A stretch of 24,446 nt of DNA from a virus. The notes beneath the pieces were generated by a model, which ran no database searches, was not told the DNA's origin, and saw only the letters and a list, made by a program, of their open reading frames with translations. The stretch is from the IMG/VR virus record IMGVR_UViG_3300025120_015039, positions 1 through 24,446 of that record; one strand, 5' to 3'. Below, in pieces: positions 8,280 through 16,349 of this stretch (its first letter is position 1; each line of letters starts with the position of its first letter). Made by a program: the position numbers and the translations under genes.

Positions 8280-9107
8280 TTATTTTTCTTTTTTTATTAA
8301 GTTTATAATTTCTTTAATTCCTTCTTTTAATGTTGTTCTTGGTTTCCAATAGTTAAGAATATAATTATTAGGTTCATTTCTTTTATCTCTTTGCACATTA
8401 TCTTCTTTAATACCAGGAACTATTTTACATTCTATTTCCCCCTGAATTGTTGATGCTATTTCTTCTATAGAAGTCCATTCAAAATTAGTAATGTGCAATT
8501 CTTTATTTCTATCTATAGTTTTGTAAAATTTACTTAAAGTAAATAAACATTCAGAACAATCATCACCATATAGAAATTGTCTCACTTCTGTACCTGTTGT
8601 TCTCATTTTTATAATACCTAATTGGGCCATTTTAATAAAATCTGTTATTACATGTGATTTTTCTTCATCTTTTTCATAACCATATACATTCCAAAATTTA
8701 ACTACTAAACCATTAAGAGATTCTGTGTATTTTTCTCCAATTGCTTTTAATATACCATAAGTTGAATAACTCATATTAGACATTTGAGAAGATGCAAATA
8801 TAAAAGGTTTATTATATTTTTTTAATAAATCAAATGTTCTATCCATAATTTTAATATTATTATCAATAAAACCAAAAGTATCTTGATATTTTTCCATATA
8901 AAGAGAACCCCCAATATCAAATGCTAAAAAATGAACAAAGTCACATTTATTAATAGCCTGTTCTAATATATTATTATTATATATTCTTAAATCTTGATTT
9001 GATGCTTCTACTATATCAAATTCAATAACCTCTTCTCCCACAGATTTTAAATAGGAAACTAAATGAAATCCTATTTGACCACTTGAACCTAAAACTAAAT
9101 GTTTCAT
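8280..9107 (-). CDS. NAD-dependent epimerase/dehydratase-like SDR
   Basis: An extended SDR of 275 aa with the N-terminal 'LVLGSSGQIGFHL' (4-16) dinucleotide site, 'FVHFLAFDIGG' (57-67), and 'ASSQMSNMSYSTYGILK' (105-121) giving Y117-x3-K121. 'IGEKY' and 'VVKFWNVYGYE' fit the sugar-nucleotide epimerase/dehydratase group. It is shorter than the UDP-glucose 4-epimerase type (about 340 aa). The substrate is not obvious; given the GDP-sugar enzyme adjacent (gap of 1 bp), a second step on the same GDP-sugar, such as reduction or epimerisation, is plausible but inferred. Confidence 0.75.
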   Translation of the reverse strand: MKHLVLGSSGQIGFHLVSYLKSVGEEVIEFDIVEASNQDLRIYNNNILEQAINKCDFVHFLAFDIGGSLYMEKYQDTFGFIDNNIKIMDRTFDLLKKYNKPFIFASSQMSNMSYSTYGILKAIGEKYTESLNGLVVKFWNVYGYEKDEEKSHVITDFIKMAQLGIIKMRTTGTEVRQFLYGDDCSECLFTLSKFYKTIDRNKELHITNFEWTSIEEIASTIQGEIECKIVPGIKEDNVQRDKRNEPNNYILNYWKPRTTLKEGIKEIINLIKKEK

Positions 9108-9108
9108 A

Positions 9109-9741
9109 CTATAATGTTTCGTAAAATTTATTTTGTTTTTCTTGTCTTTTTATATCCTTAGGATGATATAAACAATATTCTTCATTACTTGGTAAATCGG
9201 CAAATTTATTATAACCCACTAACTGTTCATGAACAGGCTTTACCCATTTAATATTTTCAGGATCATTTTTATAAATTCTCATTTGTTTATCTGGAAAATT
9301 TACCCAACTTTTATCATTAAGACTCCATCCCCATTTTTGGATATGTTCTGTAGTTAATCCTTTTACAGTATTAATCCTAGAAACCCAGTAAGCTTCAACT
9401 TCTGGATTGTTTTCTATCATCCAGGGTAAACCATCAAATAAATACTCATTTGGACATTCATCTGCATCAATTAAAAATATCCAATCCCCATCACACATTT
9501 TAGTAAGATAATTTTTCTGTTGTGCAAAATCATTATTTAATGGGTTTGAATACCAAATAAAAGGAGATTTAGTATTTACTGATTTAGATCTTAAATATTC
9601 ATCTACTACTTTAGAACCATTCTGAGAATCAAATAAAATTACAATTTCATCTTCTTCACGTTTATGTTTTGTCAAAAAATCTACTAATCTTTGTAATTCA
9701 TTAATTTCATTACAAACTGGGATAGCGTAACTTATTTTCAT
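9109..9741 (-). CDS. Family 2 glycosyltransferase (WaaE/KdtX-like group)
   Basis: The protein (210 aa) has 'ISYAIPVCNEINELQRLVDF' (3-22), 'EDEIVILFDSQNGS' and 'NNDFAQQKNYLTKM' followed by 'GDWIFLIDADECPN' (85-98). This places D92-A-D94 as the metal-binding DxD plus the acidic E95. 'FAxQKNyxxxxaxgdWiLxlDADE' is the hallmark of GT2 proteins in the lipopolysaccharide-core beta-glucosyltransferase group, but 210 aa is shorter than usual, so it is probably a minimal catalytic domain. It starts with ATG and has no Shine-Dalgarno sequence. A TTCGTATA motif lies 29 bp upstream, inside the preceding gene. The acceptor is unknown. Confidence 0.82.
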   Translation of the reverse strand: MKISYAIPVCNEINELQRLVDFLTKHKREEDEIVILFDSQNGSKVVDEYLRSKSVNTKSPFIWYSNPLNNDFAQQKNYLTKMCDGDWIFLIDADECPNEYLFDGLPWMIENNPEVEAYWVSRINTVKGLTTEHIQKWGWSLNDKSWVNFPDKQMRIYKNDPENIKWVKPVHEQLVGYNKFADLPSNEEYCLYHPKDIKRQEKQNKFYETL

Positions 9742-9749
9742 AATATAAT

Positions 9750-10217
9750 TTATTCAGGTAATACCCCAATATACGAAAGTGCATCCATATAACCACGTTC
9801 TGGGTCAAAAGATTTTAAATTTTCCATATCCATTCTATGTTTATAATATTCTCCTGATTTTCCAGGGATTGGAAATTTTAATTTTTCAGTTTCTTTAACT
9901 TCAATTGCCTTTACAGCAGCCCAAGACCAATTGTTTTTATCATTACCATTTGCAAACACCATACCTAGTTCTGGTTGGTTTACAGTATTAGGTAACCAAA
10001 GAAGTCCTGTTTTTGGATCTTCCCAAGATAAATCTTTATATAACTCTGGGAGAGAGGCCAATTGTTCTTCATAAAAATCAGATCCTGGGGTCATTAAAGT
10101 ATTGGTCCAAAAACCACATGATAAACTAAAATAATTAGTTATATCATTATTAATTTCCATTTTATAACATAAATCACCCCCACTTTTAGGACAAACTATT
10201 ATTTCATCATATTCCAT
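9750..10217 (-). CDS. Hypothetical 155-aa protein
   Basis: I do not recognise this protein. It is Trp/Tyr-rich and without signal peptide, and it carries one Cys in 'VCPKSGGD' near the N-terminus and a 'SLSCGFW' later. It is small, soluble-looking and globular; 'WEDPKTGLLWLPNTVNQPEL' and 'NNWSWAAVKAIEV' suggest a beta-rich fold. It sits tightly between two glycosyltransferase genes (gaps of 8 and 2 bp), so it is probably translated with them and may be an accessory to the sugar pathway. No function is claimed. Confidence 0.6.
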   Translation of the reverse strand: MEYDEIIVCPKSGGDLCYKMEINNDITNYFSLSCGFWTNTLMTPGSDFYEEQLASLPELYKDLSWEDPKTGLLWLPNTVNQPELGMVFANGNDKNNWSWAAVKAIEVKETEKLKFPIPGKSGEYYKHRMDMENLKSFDPERGYMDALSYIGVLPE

Positions 10218-10219
10218 AT

Positions 10220-11527
10220 TTATACTTTATTTAGTTTAGGTAATTTTGGGGTATTTAATTTTTTCAATTTAGGTAAAGATAGTTTTACTTGTTCAGGAAT
10301 ATTAACATTATCCTCTAATATTGTGTTTATTTTAGCTTTCATATTTTCAAAAGCAAAATAAGTTCTACTATGATATCCTTGTCTTTTTGCTTTTATTAAC
10401 CAATTTTTATAATTATTAAATACTTCTTTATATCCCCTATATATTTCTTGTGGAGAAGGTTGAAACCATTGAGACTCTGCCATTATCATATCTTTTTGTT
10501 GAGCAGATTGGTGAACATTAGTTAATCCTCCTTGTAATAATAATGTAAAATCGTTTTTTAAAAAATCAATTTGGCCAGACCATCCTGAACATATTATAGG
10601 TTTATTTACTAAACTAAATTCTAATAAAGGCCTTCCAAACCCTTCACCCCTAGTATGAGAAACCATTGCTTTGATTTTAGGATGATTATACAATTCATTC
10701 ATTTCTTTATTAGAAAAATTACCATGTAATATATAAACTTTAGGTAACTTTCCTTTGCACATATTACGAATTAAATGTATTCTTTTCTGTATTTCATTTC
10801 TATCCATATATGAAGAATTTACAGAAGAAGTTTTTAACACTAATGCAGGAGGATTTTTTTTATCTTTAAAAGTTTCATAAAAAGATTTAACTGTAACTCC
10901 TATATTTTTTCTGTCTTCTCCTATATTTCCTTGCATCCAATGGCCTACGGATAAAAATACAAATTTTTCAGGAATTGAATTAATATCCTTTAATAAATTT
11001 AATTCTGTGATTTCATCCTCTTTTATAGGTTTATATAAATCTAAATTAGCACCTTCTAATAATACTTCTATTGGTTTTTGTATTTCTACAACACCTATTT
11101 TTTGTTTTGTGTTTTGATCTAATTTTTCAAATTTTGAATTTAAAAACACATTTTTAGAATGTTCGGATGAAACTATATTTAAATCCATTCTATTCATTCC
11201 TTCAATCCAAGGTGCTGAACATAATGTAGTTTCAATTCCTGCTGTAAACCCAATATTATATTTTCCTATAGGATTATATTCATTAGGAACTGTAACCTGT
11301 GCCCAAATATCTGGTTTTTGGGAGATGGATTGAATTAAATAAGGTTTTAAGAATTCCCATTCAGGGTGGTCATTAATAAACCCAAATGGAGTACTACCCC
11401 ATCTTTGACCTAAAATCTGAACATTATATTTATCTAATTCTATAATTGATTTAACTAAATCTCTTGATCTTGCTCCATAACCACTATAGGTATCAATTGG
11501 GCAACTTATAACAAATGTATTTTTCAT
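10220..11527 (-). CDS. GT4-type glycosyltransferase
   Basis: A GT-B fold retaining glycosyltransferase of 435 aa. The N-terminal domain begins 'FVISCPIDTYSGYGARSRDL' (5-24), with the glycine-rich acceptor-side loop. The C-terminal domain contains 'FVFLSVGHWMQGNIGEDRKN' (189-208) and 'SHTRGEGFGRPLLEFSLVNK' (290-309). The latter holds the family's EX7E motif (E295 and E303), which positions the nucleotide-sugar. The tail 'LPKLKKLNTPKLPKLNKV' is a Lys/Leu/Pro low-complexity repeat that is not part of the catalytic fold and may anchor the enzyme to something. It follows the next GT4 gene by 2 bp. Donor and acceptor unknown. Confidence 0.8.
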   Translation of the reverse strand: MKNTFVISCPIDTYSGYGARSRDLVKSIIELDKYNVQILGQRWGSTPFGFINDHPEWEFLKPYLIQSISQKPDIWAQVTVPNEYNPIGKYNIGFTAGIETTLCSAPWIEGMNRMDLNIVSSEHSKNVFLNSKFEKLDQNTKQKIGVVEIQKPIEVLLEGANLDLYKPIKEDEITELNLLKDINSIPEKFVFLSVGHWMQGNIGEDRKNIGVTVKSFYETFKDKKNPPALVLKTSSVNSSYMDRNEIQKRIHLIRNMCKGKLPKVYILHGNFSNKEMNELYNHPKIKAMVSHTRGEGFGRPLLEFSLVNKPIICSGWSGQIDFLKNDFTLLLQGGLTNVHQSAQQKDMIMAESQWFQPSPQEIYRGYKEVFNNYKNWLIKAKRQGYHSRTYFAFENMKAKINTILEDNVNIPEQVKLSLPKLKKLNTPKLPKLNKV

Positions 11528-11529
11528 AT

Positions 11530-12960
11530 TTAATAAACTAATTTATGTGGTAAAATTCTTTTTTTATAATCTGTATCTTTTAGAAAATTATATTTTTCTC
11601 TTGGTTTCCAAGTTTGAAATAATTCATCAAAAGCATTAGTAACTTTTTTAGTCATTTTTTCTGATGTAAATCCAGCCTCATCCCCTTTAGCCCAATCATA
11701 TCCTTTTTTTCCTATAGATTTTCTTTCTTCAGGAGTCATCATATATAATTTCATAATTTGATCAACAACATCATTAATGTTATGATGATCATCATATATA
11801 TAAGGTGTCTGAGGTGAGCCTACTAATGTACTAGCTACAGTATAAACGGGTAATGCCCATTCACCATGTTTTTTATATTTACCATGATGGTTAGAAGGAA
11901 ATTCGCCATTAAATTCAATCCAATCACCTTTTTCATCTTCAAAACGCATTTGATCTTGCATACCACCTGTAACAGTTGCAATAAAAGGTGTACCTGTTAA
12001 CATAGCTTCGGTTAAAGATAATCCCCAACCTTCAGCATTCGATATTTGTATTACACCATCAGCAGAATTATATAGAAAGTTCATTTCTTCTGTTGTTAAT
12101 TTATGTTGTAAAATTCCTACTCTACAAATTTCAGGATCACAAAGATATTCTACAACAGCATTTAAATCAGTACCATGTTCAAATACAGCTTCTGTTTTTA
12201 ATGTAAGCTGACATTTTTTAGCTTCTTCAGGAGTTAATTTATCTATAAATAATTTCCAAGCCATTATTATATTAGATACTTGTTTTCTTCTAATATTTCG
12301 GGAATTAAATAATAAATGAAAACTATTATCATTATTCATTCCTAGTTTTTTCTTAAATGATATTAATTCAATATCATCTTTTTCTAATATGTTAAATTTA
12401 TTATCATCTAATCCATGAGGAACGTATTTAAATATTTTATTTTTACCTTCATCCCCTAAAACTAATTTATTAATATTAACTGTTTGTTTTGATATACCCA
12501 TTAATAAATCACAAGATTCATAAAATTCTTTATTATACATTGGAGCTGGGTAGTTGTCCCAAATGTTAAGGTATGTAATAGGTATTTCCTTTCTAATTTG
12601 ATCCTCATTATGAAATAACCAAGAAAAATATCTTGGATCTGTAATTAATAAAATAGCATCTGGTTTTTCTCTATGCATTACTGCTCTTACAACATCCATA
12701 TTACCATATCCTTTAGTTGGGTATAAAGTACAATAAGAATCTTCTAAACCATTAAAATTATTTAATTCTTGTGAAAATTCTACAACTTTTCCTTCCTCAG
12801 GATGATCTACTGCTCCTGCTATACAAGTCCAATTATAATAATGGCTTGAATTTAAAACAATTTCTCTACCTATTTGAGCAACTCCAGAATGAACTCTAAT
12901 ATCATCTGTTATAAGAAGTATTTTTTTCCTATCTTCTTTTTTAATATAACCTTCTTTCAT
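11530..12960 (-). CDS. GT4-type glycosyltransferase
   Basis: A 476-aa GT-B glycosyltransferase. Residues 13-31 ('KILLITDDIRVHSGVAQIG') form the first strand and glycine loop. 'YVPHGLDDNKF' (179-189), 'HLLFNSRNIRRKQ' (215-227) and 'SNAEGWGLSLTEAMLTGTPF' (307-326) are the typical GT4 blocks. The last holds EX7E (E310, E318). 'VTGGMQDQM' follows, as in group 1 transferases where the donor diphosphate is bound. It is the first gene of the sugar cassette in transcription order, only 6 bp after the ribbon-helix-helix gene. It is a sister by type of the GT4 gene downstream, though not a recent duplicate by eye. Confidence 0.84.
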   Translation of the reverse strand: MKEGYIKKEDRKKILLITDDIRVHSGVAQIGREIVLNSSHYYNWTCIAGAVDHPEEGKVVEFSQELNNFNGLEDSYCTLYPTKGYGNMDVVRAVMHREKPDAILLITDPRYFSWLFHNEDQIRKEIPITYLNIWDNYPAPMYNKEFYESCDLLMGISKQTVNINKLVLGDEGKNKIFKYVPHGLDDNKFNILEKDDIELISFKKKLGMNNDNSFHLLFNSRNIRRKQVSNIIMAWKLFIDKLTPEEAKKCQLTLKTEAVFEHGTDLNAVVEYLCDPEICRVGILQHKLTTEEMNFLYNSADGVIQISNAEGWGLSLTEAMLTGTPFIATVTGGMQDQMRFEDEKGDWIEFNGEFPSNHHGKYKKHGEWALPVYTVASTLVGSPQTPYIYDDHHNINDVVDQIMKLYMMTPEERKSIGKKGYDWAKGDEAGFTSEKMTKKVTNAFDELFQTWKPREKYNFLKDTDYKKRILPHKLVY

Positions 12961-12966
12961 TTTTGT

Positions 12967-13161
12967 TTATTGATTAATTTCTAAATTGTTGTGACTGTGT
13001 ATTTTTTTTCTAAAATCTTCATCAGTAAGATATAAATGAATAGCTCTATCAGATAATTTCTGAAATGAGAATTTGCGTCTTACACATTCAATTTTAAAAT
13101 TTTCAAATAAATCACTTTTTACTTTTACACTTGTGAGTGTCATGTTTTTCTTTTCAGCCAT
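12967..13161 (-). CDS. Small ribbon-helix-helix-like protein (64 aa)
   Basis: The likely start is the ATG at 13161 ('MAEKKNMTLTSVKVKSDLFE'). A longer reading from 13332 would overlap the nuclease gene by 128 bp in another frame and adds no conserved sequence. 'TSVKVKSDLFENFKIECVRR' splits into a short beta strand then helix, followed by 'FSFQKLSDRAIHLYLTDEDF': strand-helix-helix as in MetJ/Arc-type DNA-binding proteins that act as dimers. It may be a phage transcription regulator, for example of the downstream sugar cassette. A TATACGTATA palindrome lies 28 bp upstream and could be an operator or promoter element (inference). Confidence 0.62.
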   Translation of the reverse strand: MAEKKNMTLTSVKVKSDLFENFKIECVRRKFSFQKLSDRAIHLYLTDEDFRKKIHSHNNLEINQ

Positions 13162-13188
13162 AGTTTTAATTATTGGTTTATATTTGTC

Positions 13189-13198
13189 TATACGTATA
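13189..13198 (-). promoter_or_regulatory. TATACGTATA palindrome in the nuclease/RHH gap
   Basis: A perfect 10-bp palindrome (TATACGTATA) sits in the 43-bp gap between the nuclease stop and the RHH start, 28 bp upstream of the ATG. On the minus strand the core TACGTATA also occurs upstream of hsp20 (19469-19476) and of the Ala/Ser/Thr-rich gene (23894-23901). It could be a promoter element or an operator for the small RHH protein; this is pattern only. Confidence 0.4.
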
Positions 13199-13204
13199 TG
13201 TGGA

Positions 13205-14155
13205 TTATAAATTCTTACCAAGGACATTACATAATTTTGCATCTTCTTTAAAAGGACAAAAGGTGCAGTTCCATTTCGACGGTCTTGGAATGTGAAATGT
13301 TTCTTTGTATCCTGTATAGTTAAATGCTTCATTTATAAATTCATTTAAAATTTTAGTTGCTTTATTAGTTTTATTTTTTCCTGAAGCAGGGGTAAAGGTT
13401 TGTATTCTTTTTTGAGGATATTCTCCACCTTCATATATTTTTCTTCTAACAATTAGGAACTCAATATCAATACTCTTTTCTGCTAATCCAAACTGTTCTG
13501 CAAAGAATTTTTTATATAAAATTAATTGAAAATGTTTTTCCTCATCTTTTTTAGCATATGAATTCCATCCTTTAGTACTTGTTTTAATATCGATTATTTG
13601 AAAAGTATCTGTAGGTTCATGGTACATTACAACATCTAAGAAGCCGTTGTATATAACGTTTTTATACGCGTTATTAGGCATAACTGATATGGGTATCTCA
13701 CAACCTACTAAATGCCATCCTTTTTTACTAAAATATTTGCTTTTATGTTTTTTAAAATACCTTAATATTTTAACCCCATCATCATAAAATTCCCTGATTT
13801 CTTCAGAAGAACTAAAATGTAAATTTTTATTTTTTTTATATTGAGTAAGATATTCTTCTCTTAGTTTATCCTCTAATAATTCTTCTATGTTTTCTCTATC
13901 TGCTGCTGCCCCACTTTGTTCATACATTACATCTAAATAATATTGTAAAACTTCATGAAACGCAGTCCCAAATACAGTATGAATGCTAGGAGAATGTCTT
14001 TTATGTCCTTCTTTATATTGAAGAGCCCACTTTTGGGGACAACTTCTAAACATTGAAAGTTGAGAATAAGAAATATTTTTCTGATATCCAAAATTAATTG
14101 GTTCAGGTTTATAATTTCTTATTATTTTTACAATTGGGGGTATTTTTTTAGCCAA
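13205..14155 (-). CDS. PD-(D/E)XK nuclease with Cas4/AddB-type Fe-S cysteines
   Basis: A RecB-family exonuclease-like protein of 316 aa. In order: 'SYSQLSMFRSCPQKWALQY' (29-47) with C39; 'VFGTAFHEVLQYY' (61-73) with the conserved H67; 'NGFLDVVMY' (170-178) with D174; 'FQIIDIKTSTKGW' (185-197) giving the D189-x-K191 active site; 'HFQLILYKKFF' (208-218), the QxxxY motif. The C-terminal 'WNCTFCPFKEDAKLC' (295-309) gives C297, C300 and C309. Together with C39 this makes the four cysteines of a [4Fe-4S] cluster as in Cas4, AddB and Dna2. It probably resects or degrades DNA in replication/recombination, which fits its place next to the clamp loader. There is no adjacent CRISPR array. Host-DNA degradation is an alternative. 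Confidence 0.85.
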   Translation of the reverse strand: MAKKIPPIVKIIRNYKPEPINFGYQKNISYSQLSMFRSCPQKWALQYKEGHKRHSPSIHTVFGTAFHEVLQYYLDVMYEQSGAAADRENIEELLEDKLREEYLTQYKKNKNLHFSSSEEIREFYDDGVKILRYFKKHKSKYFSKKGWHLVGCEIPISVMPNNAYKNVIYNGFLDVVMYHEPTDTFQIIDIKTSTKGWNSYAKKDEEKHFQLILYKKFFAEQFGLAEKSIDIEFLIVRRKIYEGGEYPQKRIQTFTPASGKNKTNKATKILNEFINEAFNYTGYKETFHIPRPSKWNCTFCPFKEDAKLCNVLGKNL

Positions 14156-14159
14156 AACA

Positions 14160-14516
14160 TTATTTTTTCCATTTATTACGTCCTACTAACAGACCAATAA
14201 TACCATAATTAGCTATGTCTAAAAAAGTATCTTCCATTCCTTCACCTTTAACAAATGCTCTACCATTTAATAATAAATTTTTTAATCTACTAATTTTATC
14301 AGTTAATCTAATAGCTAAACCAGTTAATGAGAATTTTTTATCATTATCATTATTTAAAATATCTCCTCCTAAAGCTATATTATTTAACCCATAATCCATA
14401 TGTTTAGCAGCAAACATTTCATACATTTCTATTTGAATATTTTTAAATTCAATAGATAATTCTGGGTATTCTGTTTCAAATAAATTTATTATTTCTTCTT
14501 TACTCATTTTCACCAT
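14160..14516 (-). CDS. DUF1599/Nmad1-like protein (MazG-related nucleotide enzyme)
   Basis: The protein (118 aa) has 'FAAKHMDYGLNNI' (35-47), 'GLAIRLTDKISRLKNLL' (66-82) and 'GEGMEDTFLDIANYGII' (91-107). This is the pattern of DUF1599 (nucleotide modification-associated domain 1). It is an all-alpha fold related to MazG-type NTP pyrophosphohydrolases, with acidic residues such as E95, D96 and D100 in the metal-binding helix. It may clean or adjust the nucleotide pool, or act on modified bases; the precise substrate is not known. The start could also be the Met at 14507, three codons later. It overlaps the 72-aa gene upstream by 17 bp. Confidence 0.72.
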   Translation of the reverse strand: MVKMSKEEIINLFETEYPELSIEFKNIQIEMYEMFAAKHMDYGLNNIALGGDILNNDNDKKFSLTGLAIRLTDKISRLKNLLLNGRAFVKGEGMEDTFLDIANYGIIGLLVGRNKWKK

Positions 14517-14718
14517 AGTATTTTTCTATTGTTTCCAATCTCTCTTCAGCTGAAGCTAATAATTTTAGACTTTTTGTAGCATCTTTAAGAAAATCATCTG
14601 CAGTATGGTCTCCTATTCCTGATGCATTTTCAGTTAATAGTTCTAAAGCCATTAATGCTTTTGATTTATCAGCTTCTGCTTGAGTTTTAAGTGCTGTTAT
14701 TACTTTATATTGTGCCAT
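14500..14718 (-). CDS. Hypothetical 72-aa helical protein
   Basis: A small, Lys/Glu/Ala/Leu-rich protein that should form two long helices ('ALKTQAEADKSKALMALELL' and 'KDATKSLKLLASAEERLETI'), with no Cys, signal or catalytic motif. I do not recognise a family. It is located 1 bp after the clamp-loader small-subunit gene and overlaps the Nmad1-like gene. The tight packing suggests co-translation with the replication genes. No function is claimed. Confidence 0.6.
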   Translation of the reverse strand: MAQYKVITALKTQAEADKSKALMALELLTENASGIGDHTADDFLKDATKSLKLLASAEERLETIEKYYGENE

Positions 14719-14719
14719 T

Positions 14720-15154
14720 TTATAGTTTTTTAATTAATTTTTTTATTTCTTTATCGTTTATACCTAATCTAATAAGGATTTCTTTAATATCCTCATTATT
14801 TAATAAATTTACATATTCATTTGCTTCTACAAAACTACATTCAAAATATTTTACCATAGGTTCTAATATTTCATTTACATTTTGTTTTGTTTTTGATTTA
14901 ATATATCTCAAAAACATTTTTTTTCTAGGAAGCATTTCACAATAAAAATTGTAAATTCCTTTTTTATCTGTTGGAGAGAATTTTTGTGCTAAATTAGCAA
15001 TTTCTATATAATCTTGATACATTGATATAAATCTATGTACCATATAAGCATTAAAATTCTCCCAAGACTTTTCATCAAAACTATCTAAACTTGACTTCTT
15101 ATAAGTTAAATGTTCTAACCATTCAAAGATATTTTTAGGAGTTAATAAGGACAT
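14720..15154 (-). CDS. 62: Clamp-loader small subunit (T4 gp62-like)
   Basis: Phage clamp loaders have four gp44 ATPase subunits plus one gp62. This 144-aa protein has the expected 'NAYMVHRFISMYQDYIEIAN' (35-54), which resembles the 'FIVNRxLSyFpD' core of gp62 proteins. 'KGIYNFYCEMLPRKKMFLRY' (65-84) then matches the basic stretch of gp62, where '..KKLQYDFLxxxIRKRKRFxxW' is usual. It is shorter than T4 gp62 (187 aa), with the C-terminal part unlike it. It sits 236 bp after the gp44-like gene with only an 80-aa gene between, the same relation as in T4. It overlaps that 80-aa gene by 20 bp. Confidence 0.7.
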   Translation of the reverse strand: MSLLTPKNIFEWLEHLTYKKSSLDSFDEKSWENFNAYMVHRFISMYQDYIEIANLAQKFSPTDKKGIYNFYCEMLPRKKMFLRYIKSKTKQNVNEILEPMVKYFECSFVEANEYVNLLNNEDIKEILIRLGINDKEIKKLIKKL

Positions 15155-15377
15155 CCTTATATTCTTCTCTTAATTCTTTAGGAAGTGAATCCTCTAAAAT
15201 TTTACCTGATTCAGGATCATAAAATACTGGGATAGGCATTACAGCATCTGCATCTGTTCCTGTTACAAATTTAGATACTTTACGTAATAAAGCTCCTTGT
15301 TGCCAGATTCTACCTCCTCCTTCAGTTTCAATAGCTGTAGTGTTTTTTAAATCAATGTTTGGTTGTTGTGGTTGCAT
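15135..15377 (-). CDS. Hypothetical 80-aa protein between clamp-loader genes
   Basis: I do not recognise this gene. It begins 'MQPQQPNIDLKNTTAIETEG' and continues 'RIWQQGALLRKVSKFVTG', then 'PVFYDPESGKILEDSLPKEL'. It has no signal, no Cys and no catalytic motif. Its acidic/Pro-containing C-terminus and small size suggest an adaptor or a replisome accessory. It lies 12 bp after the gp44-like gene and overlaps the gp62-like start by 20 bp. Confidence 0.55.
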   Translation of the reverse strand: MQPQQPNIDLKNTTAIETEGGGRIWQQGALLRKVSKFVTGTDADAVMPIPVFYDPESGKILEDSLPKELREEYKDVLINS

Positions 15378-15389
15378 AATTAATAATTT

Positions 15390-16313
15390 TTAAATAATAT
15401 TTGGTTTAATTGTTTCTATAATTTTAGACATTAAAGCCATACAATTTACTTCTTTGTCTATTCTAAAATTTGATTGATATGAATATTCATTCACATAAAA
15501 GGCAATCATACCTTCTTTTCCAGATGCATATTCAGATGAATTATCATATAAAAATCTATATAATCCTTCAAAATCCTTTACATTAGAATCTGCTACTATT
15601 TGTCTAATTGTTCTCCAATTAGGTTTTTTTACTTTTAATTCTTCTAATATTTTATTTTGGTAATTACTTTCTACTAATACATCATTATTAAGTTTTAATG
15701 TATTATCTACCGTAGATACTTGTATAGTATTAAGCATTTTACGGACATCAGGGTAGTTGTTGTTAACTATAACTGCTAAATCATTTACGTGTGCTTTAAT
15801 ATTTTCTCTATCAGTAATATCCTTTAAATGTTTAACAATATCTAATTTACTAGGAGGGATTATTTTCAAAGTCTGACACCTAGATTGTAAAGGGTCAATT
15901 ATACGTTCTACATAATTACAAGTTAATATAAATCTGGTTGAACGTGAAAATGTTTCAATTACATTCCTTAATGATGCTTGGGCCATTATTGTTAGAAAAT
16001 CTGCTTCATCTAAAATAACTATTTTTAATGATTTAAAAGACATAGTACTAGCAAATCCTGATACTTTATCTCTAATAGTTTCAATACCTCTTTCATCTGA
16101 TGCATTAATATACAACAAATCACAATCGATATTTTTGGCTATTAATTTAGCTAATGTTGTTTTACCTGTACCTGCAGGACCATAAAATAATAAATTTTGA
16201 ATATCATTTTTTGATATATAACTTTTAATAGTATCTTTAATACTTTTATTCCCTACATAATTATCTATATTAGTAGGTCTATATTTTTCAACTAATAGGC
16301 TATGATTTTTCAT
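15390..16313 (-). CDS. 44: Clamp-loader ATPase (T4 gp44-like, AAA+)
   Basis: The loader hydrolyses ATP to open the sliding clamp and place it on primer-template DNA. Residues 9-20 ('EKYRPTNIDNYV') are the RFC-box N-terminus, 'GPAGTGKT' (45-52) is Walker A, 'VILDEADFL' (99-107) Walker B and 'QSRCQTL' (143-149) the SRC trans-acting arginine finger. 'TCNYVERIIDPLQ' (131-143) is sensor 1. At 307 aa it is close to T4 gp44 (319 aa). The C-terminal helical collar (about 230-307) is present. The gap to the next gene upstream is 36 bp. The order of gp44 before gp62 matches T4. Confidence 0.93.
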   Translation of the reverse strand: MKNHSLLVEKYRPTNIDNYVGNKSIKDTIKSYISKNDIQNLLFYGPAGTGKTTLAKLIAKNIDCDLLYINASDERGIETIRDKVSGFASTMSFKSLKIVILDEADFLTIMAQASLRNVIETFSRSTRFILTCNYVERIIDPLQSRCQTLKIIPPSKLDIVKHLKDITDRENIKAHVNDLAVIVNNNYPDVRKMLNTIQVSTVDNTLKLNNDVLVESNYQNKILEELKVKKPNWRTIRQIVADSNVKDFEGLYRFLYDNSSEYASGKEGMIAFYVNEYSYQSNFRIDKEVNCMALMSKIIETIKPNII

Positions 16314-16349
16314 ATTGTAAATATAATAACTTTTATTGTGGGATCCAAA

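Noticed and set aside
13162-13332. N-terminal extension of the RHH gene to a start at 13332
   Set aside because: It would run 128 bp inside the nuclease gene in another frame and its sequence ('FTFQDRRNGTAPF') looks like a frame shadow. The ATG at 13161 gives a clean RHH-length protein.
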